Below, one piece after another: positions 62,402-64,000 of a stretch of 64,000 nucleotides of DNA. The position numbers were made by a program, and so were the translations under genes. Each line of letters begins with the position of its first letter. Positions within the stretch are counted from its first letter, which is position 1. The notes under the pieces were generated by a model. That model was not told where the DNA came from. It did not search any database and saw only the letters and a program-made list of their open reading frames with translations. The stretch comes from Pseudomonadota bacterium (GTDB taxonomy: Bacteria; Pseudomonadota; Alphaproteobacteria; Rhizobiales; Rhizobiaceae): contig JAEXMK010000016.1 in assembly GCA_023444445.1 (NCBI GenBank), forward strand, positions 75,237 through 139,236, in the 5' to 3' direction.

Positions 62402-63406
62402 TCACGCGGAAATCGCCGAGCCTTCCCGCTCGGTCACCACAGCGTCAGCGCTGTCTTGTTGGGCGGGTGCCACGCGAGCCCAGCTGTTCCAGCCGAGACG
62501 GGCGGGAGCATCGGACTGGCCGAGGCGGCAAAACGGGATGTCCTCCTTTTTCAGGATCACCTGCACATCGAAGTGCAATGCGCTTCCGACGAACAGGCGT
62601 GTCAAAGAAAATATTTCCGCAAGCCGTTTCGAACCGGGCGTGAGTGCCAGGTAATCCGCATAGGCGACAGGACCGATCACGACCCGGAAGCCGCCGCTCA
62701 TATCTTCGACAGCGCTTCCCGCTGTCGTGTTCTGTCCGAGCCTCAGACCTGATGCCTGCCCGAGCTGGCTTTGTTCATGAAGCGGTAAAGCCACCCAACG
62801 CCGGCGAAACTGTTCGATATGGACCGGAAGTCCTGTGAATTCGCAAAGCATTGATGTGAGGGCCGAAACATTGCGGTTGCGGCCGGCCAGAAGGCCGCTG
62901 AAACGCAGGAGCGCGTCTTCGCTCACGCCTGCTTTCTCGACCAGACCGGCAGTGCGGAACCCGATGAGGGCGAGCAGTGTTTTGCGGAAACCGTTGTCCC
63001 TCTGATCGGCCGACCAGCGCAAACCCCTTGCAAGACGGTATTTTTCCGTCGCGGATACGAATAGTTCGCTGAACCTTGCCGCAAACAGGTTGAAGAAGCT
63101 TGCCAGCGCGCCCGAACGATTGCGTTCTTCCCGTTGCAGCAGTTCGCCATAGGCCGGCGGTAGCGAACCAAGTGGCCCGACGATGGGCGCGAAAGCTGAT
63201 TTCAGTTCGGCTTGACCGCGCTTGCGGCTGAAACCGCTGACTGCAAGTGGTGTCGGCTGTATTCCGCCATGGGCACCGATGACGATCCCGTCATCCGGCG
63301 AAACGAACTGGGCGACGCGAAACGCGGTTGCAGGGTCAAAACGGCCGGGATCGTCGCTGAGAAGCGCCGCCTGTCTGTCTTTTATGGTTGGCGTCTGCTG
63401 TGCCAT
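62402..63406 (-). CDS. tssG: T6SS baseplate protein TssG
   Basis: A 334-residue baseplate wedge subunit (ImpH/VasB family): FDPATAFRVAQFVSPDDG, ANFGLLGPLG-like region at APIVGPLGSLPPAYGELL, FLNLFAARFSELFV and the C-terminal FRVVIGPVAYADYLALTPG. It works with two TssF copies in each wedge. It starts 9 nt after the tssF stop. Confidence 0.93.
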   Translation of the reverse strand: MAQQTPTIKDRQAALLSDDPGRFDPATAFRVAQFVSPDDGIVIGAHGGIQPTPLAVSGFSRKRGQAELKSAFAPIVGPLGSLPPAYGELLQREERNRSGALASFFNLFAARFSELFVSATEKYRLARGLRWSADQRDNGFRKTLLALIGFRTAGLVEKAGVSEDALLRFSGLLAGRNRNVSALTSMLCEFTGLPVHIEQFRRRWVALPLHEQSQLGQASGLRLGQNTTAGSAVEDMSGGFRVVIGPVAYADYLALTPGSKRLAEIFSLTRLFVGSALHFDVQVILKKEDIPFCRLGQSDAPARLGWNSWARVAPAQQDSADAVVTEREGSAISA

Positions 63407-63415
63407 ACCCGTCTC

Positions 63416-64000
63416 CTAGAGCAGCGGCCGGTCGGCCGCGCGGGCTGGCCAGCGGGCAATCGGTTTGGAGTGGCCGCGCATCGTCGCCGTCAGCCGTGTG
63501 AAACTGTTGATCGACGTGTAGAGCCCGAAGAAATGGTTGAGGACGCCGGCGAAAACAAATGCGGCAGGTCGCGCGATCAGTGCCGGGTCAAACTCCACCG
63601 TGATATCCGTTCCCGGGACCATTGCCGAGCCAATCCGGGCATGAGAATTCTGCGCCTCGACATTGCTTATCGCCTCCACGATCTGTCGGGTTTCCGGGCT
63701 GTCCCTGAAGGAATAAAGCGAGAGAATGTCCTTCAGCGGCGCGCCGCCATTGTCGGTGAGCGAGAGATGGTTGAGGAGAAGATGTGAGATCAGCCGCCAC
63801 TCGCGTGCCGAACGCTCGTTGACGCGGATCGCCTCCGTCGGCGGCATCAGTGCATGGACGGATTTCACCGCCTCGTTGCCGGTAGAAAGCTGCAGGAATG
63901 GGTGCCCGCCGCCAAAAGGAAGCTGGCTTGGCAGTTCACGGTTGAGGCAAAGTGTATCGATGCTTGCCACCATGTCGAGGGGCCCCCGACGCGCGCGGCG
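63416..64000 (-). CDS. tssF: T6SS baseplate protein TssF (C-terminal part, cut by window edge)
   Basis: An open frame from the right edge to a stop at 63416, about 194 residues of the C-terminal third of TssF (ImpG/VasA, usually about 600 residues). Typical blocks: IDTLCLNRELPSQLPFGGG, NERSAREWRLISHLLLNHL, FDPALIARPAAFVFAGVLNHFF. The Met at 63973 is internal, not the start. The remaining imp genes (tssE, tagJ, tssC, tssB, tssA) should lie beyond the edge. Confidence 0.93.
   Translation of the reverse strand, partial: RRARRGPLDMVASIDTLCLNRELPSQLPFGGGHPFLQLSTGNEAVKSVHALMPPTEAIRVNERSAREWRLISHLLLNHLSLTDNGGAPLKDILSLYSFRDSPETRQIVEAISNVEAQNSHARIGSAMVPGTDITVEFDPALIARPAAFVFAGVLNHFFGLYTSINSFTRLTATMRGHSKPIARWPARAADRPLL

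Noticed and set aside
52500-64000. Search for T6SS effector/immunity, vgrG or hcp genes within the cluster
   Set aside because: All frames between ppkA and the right edge are structural or regulatory imp genes; effector genes, if present, lie outside the window.
1-64000. Mobile elements, tRNA, rRNA, CRISPR or prophage genes
   Set aside because: No transposase or integrase frame, no regularly spaced repeats and no tRNA-like cloverleaf was noticed; a tRNA scan and repeat search were not possible here.

Overview
The window looks like chromosomal DNA of an Agrobacterium/Rhizobium-type alphaproteobacterium. The evidence is the moderately high G+C, the dense ABC and TRAP uptake operons typical of Rhizobiaceae, a curdlan-type crdA-crdS-crdC locus, and the imp-type type VI secretion (T6SS) operon in the gene order known from Agrobacterium tumefaciens (tssF-tssG-fha-tssK-tssL-tssM-tagF/pppA-ppkA). 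No rRNA, tRNA, IS element, integrase or CRISPR array was seen. Starts were moved inward from the longest frames wherever a Shine-Dalgarno (SD) sequence, signal peptide or overlap junction supported it.

Layout. 0.36-8 kb: a cupin protein; a Cache-domain histidine kinase with its LuxR-type response regulator; a convergent TRAP transporter (DctP/M/Q) of the 2-oxoacid-binding type; an M20 N-carbamoyl-amino-acid hydrolase. 7.9-15.5 kb: a carbohydrate module on the minus strand (LacI regulator, ribose-type ABC transporter, phosphotriesterase-like hydrolase, GATase-like protein) plus a PfkB kinase and a BtpA-family protein. 15.7-22.8 kb: a peptide-type ABC transporter followed by a CocE-type serine hydrolase. 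23-26 kb: a small membrane protein, a LysR regulator and a GAF-GGDEF diguanylate cyclase. 26.4-33.6 kb: an SbmA-like exporter and crdASC. 33.8-47.9 kb: a large minus-strand operon with a second peptide-type ABC transporter, two HyuA-like/DUF917 pairs and an isoaspartyl peptidase, divergent from a MalT-like LuxR regulator. 48-52.5 kb: small secreted and HTH-like proteins, gamma-glutamyltranspeptidase and an outer-membrane polysaccharide export lipoprotein. 52.5-64 kb: the 3' part of the T6SS imp operon, whose 5' part lies beyond the right edge.

How it works together. Much of the window serves scavenging: importers sit beside matching hydrolases (TRAP with carbamoylase, CUT2 ABC with PTE/PfkB/BtpA, DPP-type ABC with CocE, DPP-type ABC with HyuA/DUF917/isoaspartyl peptidase). 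The rest is cell-surface and competition functions: a beta-glucan synthase, a polysaccharide exporter and a T6SS with kinase/phosphatase/FHA control.

The best candidate for an undescribed system is the 33.8-47.9 kb operon. It holds two paralogous HyuA-like/DUF917 pairs in opposite internal order around a solute-binding protein, with an isoaspartyl peptidase and a dedicated MalT-like regulator whose upstream region carries a 21-bp-spaced direct repeat. Also notable are a long inverted repeat that would bury the SD of the Cache kinase, and degenerate catalytic motifs in both the T6SS kinase and the T6SS phosphatase domain.
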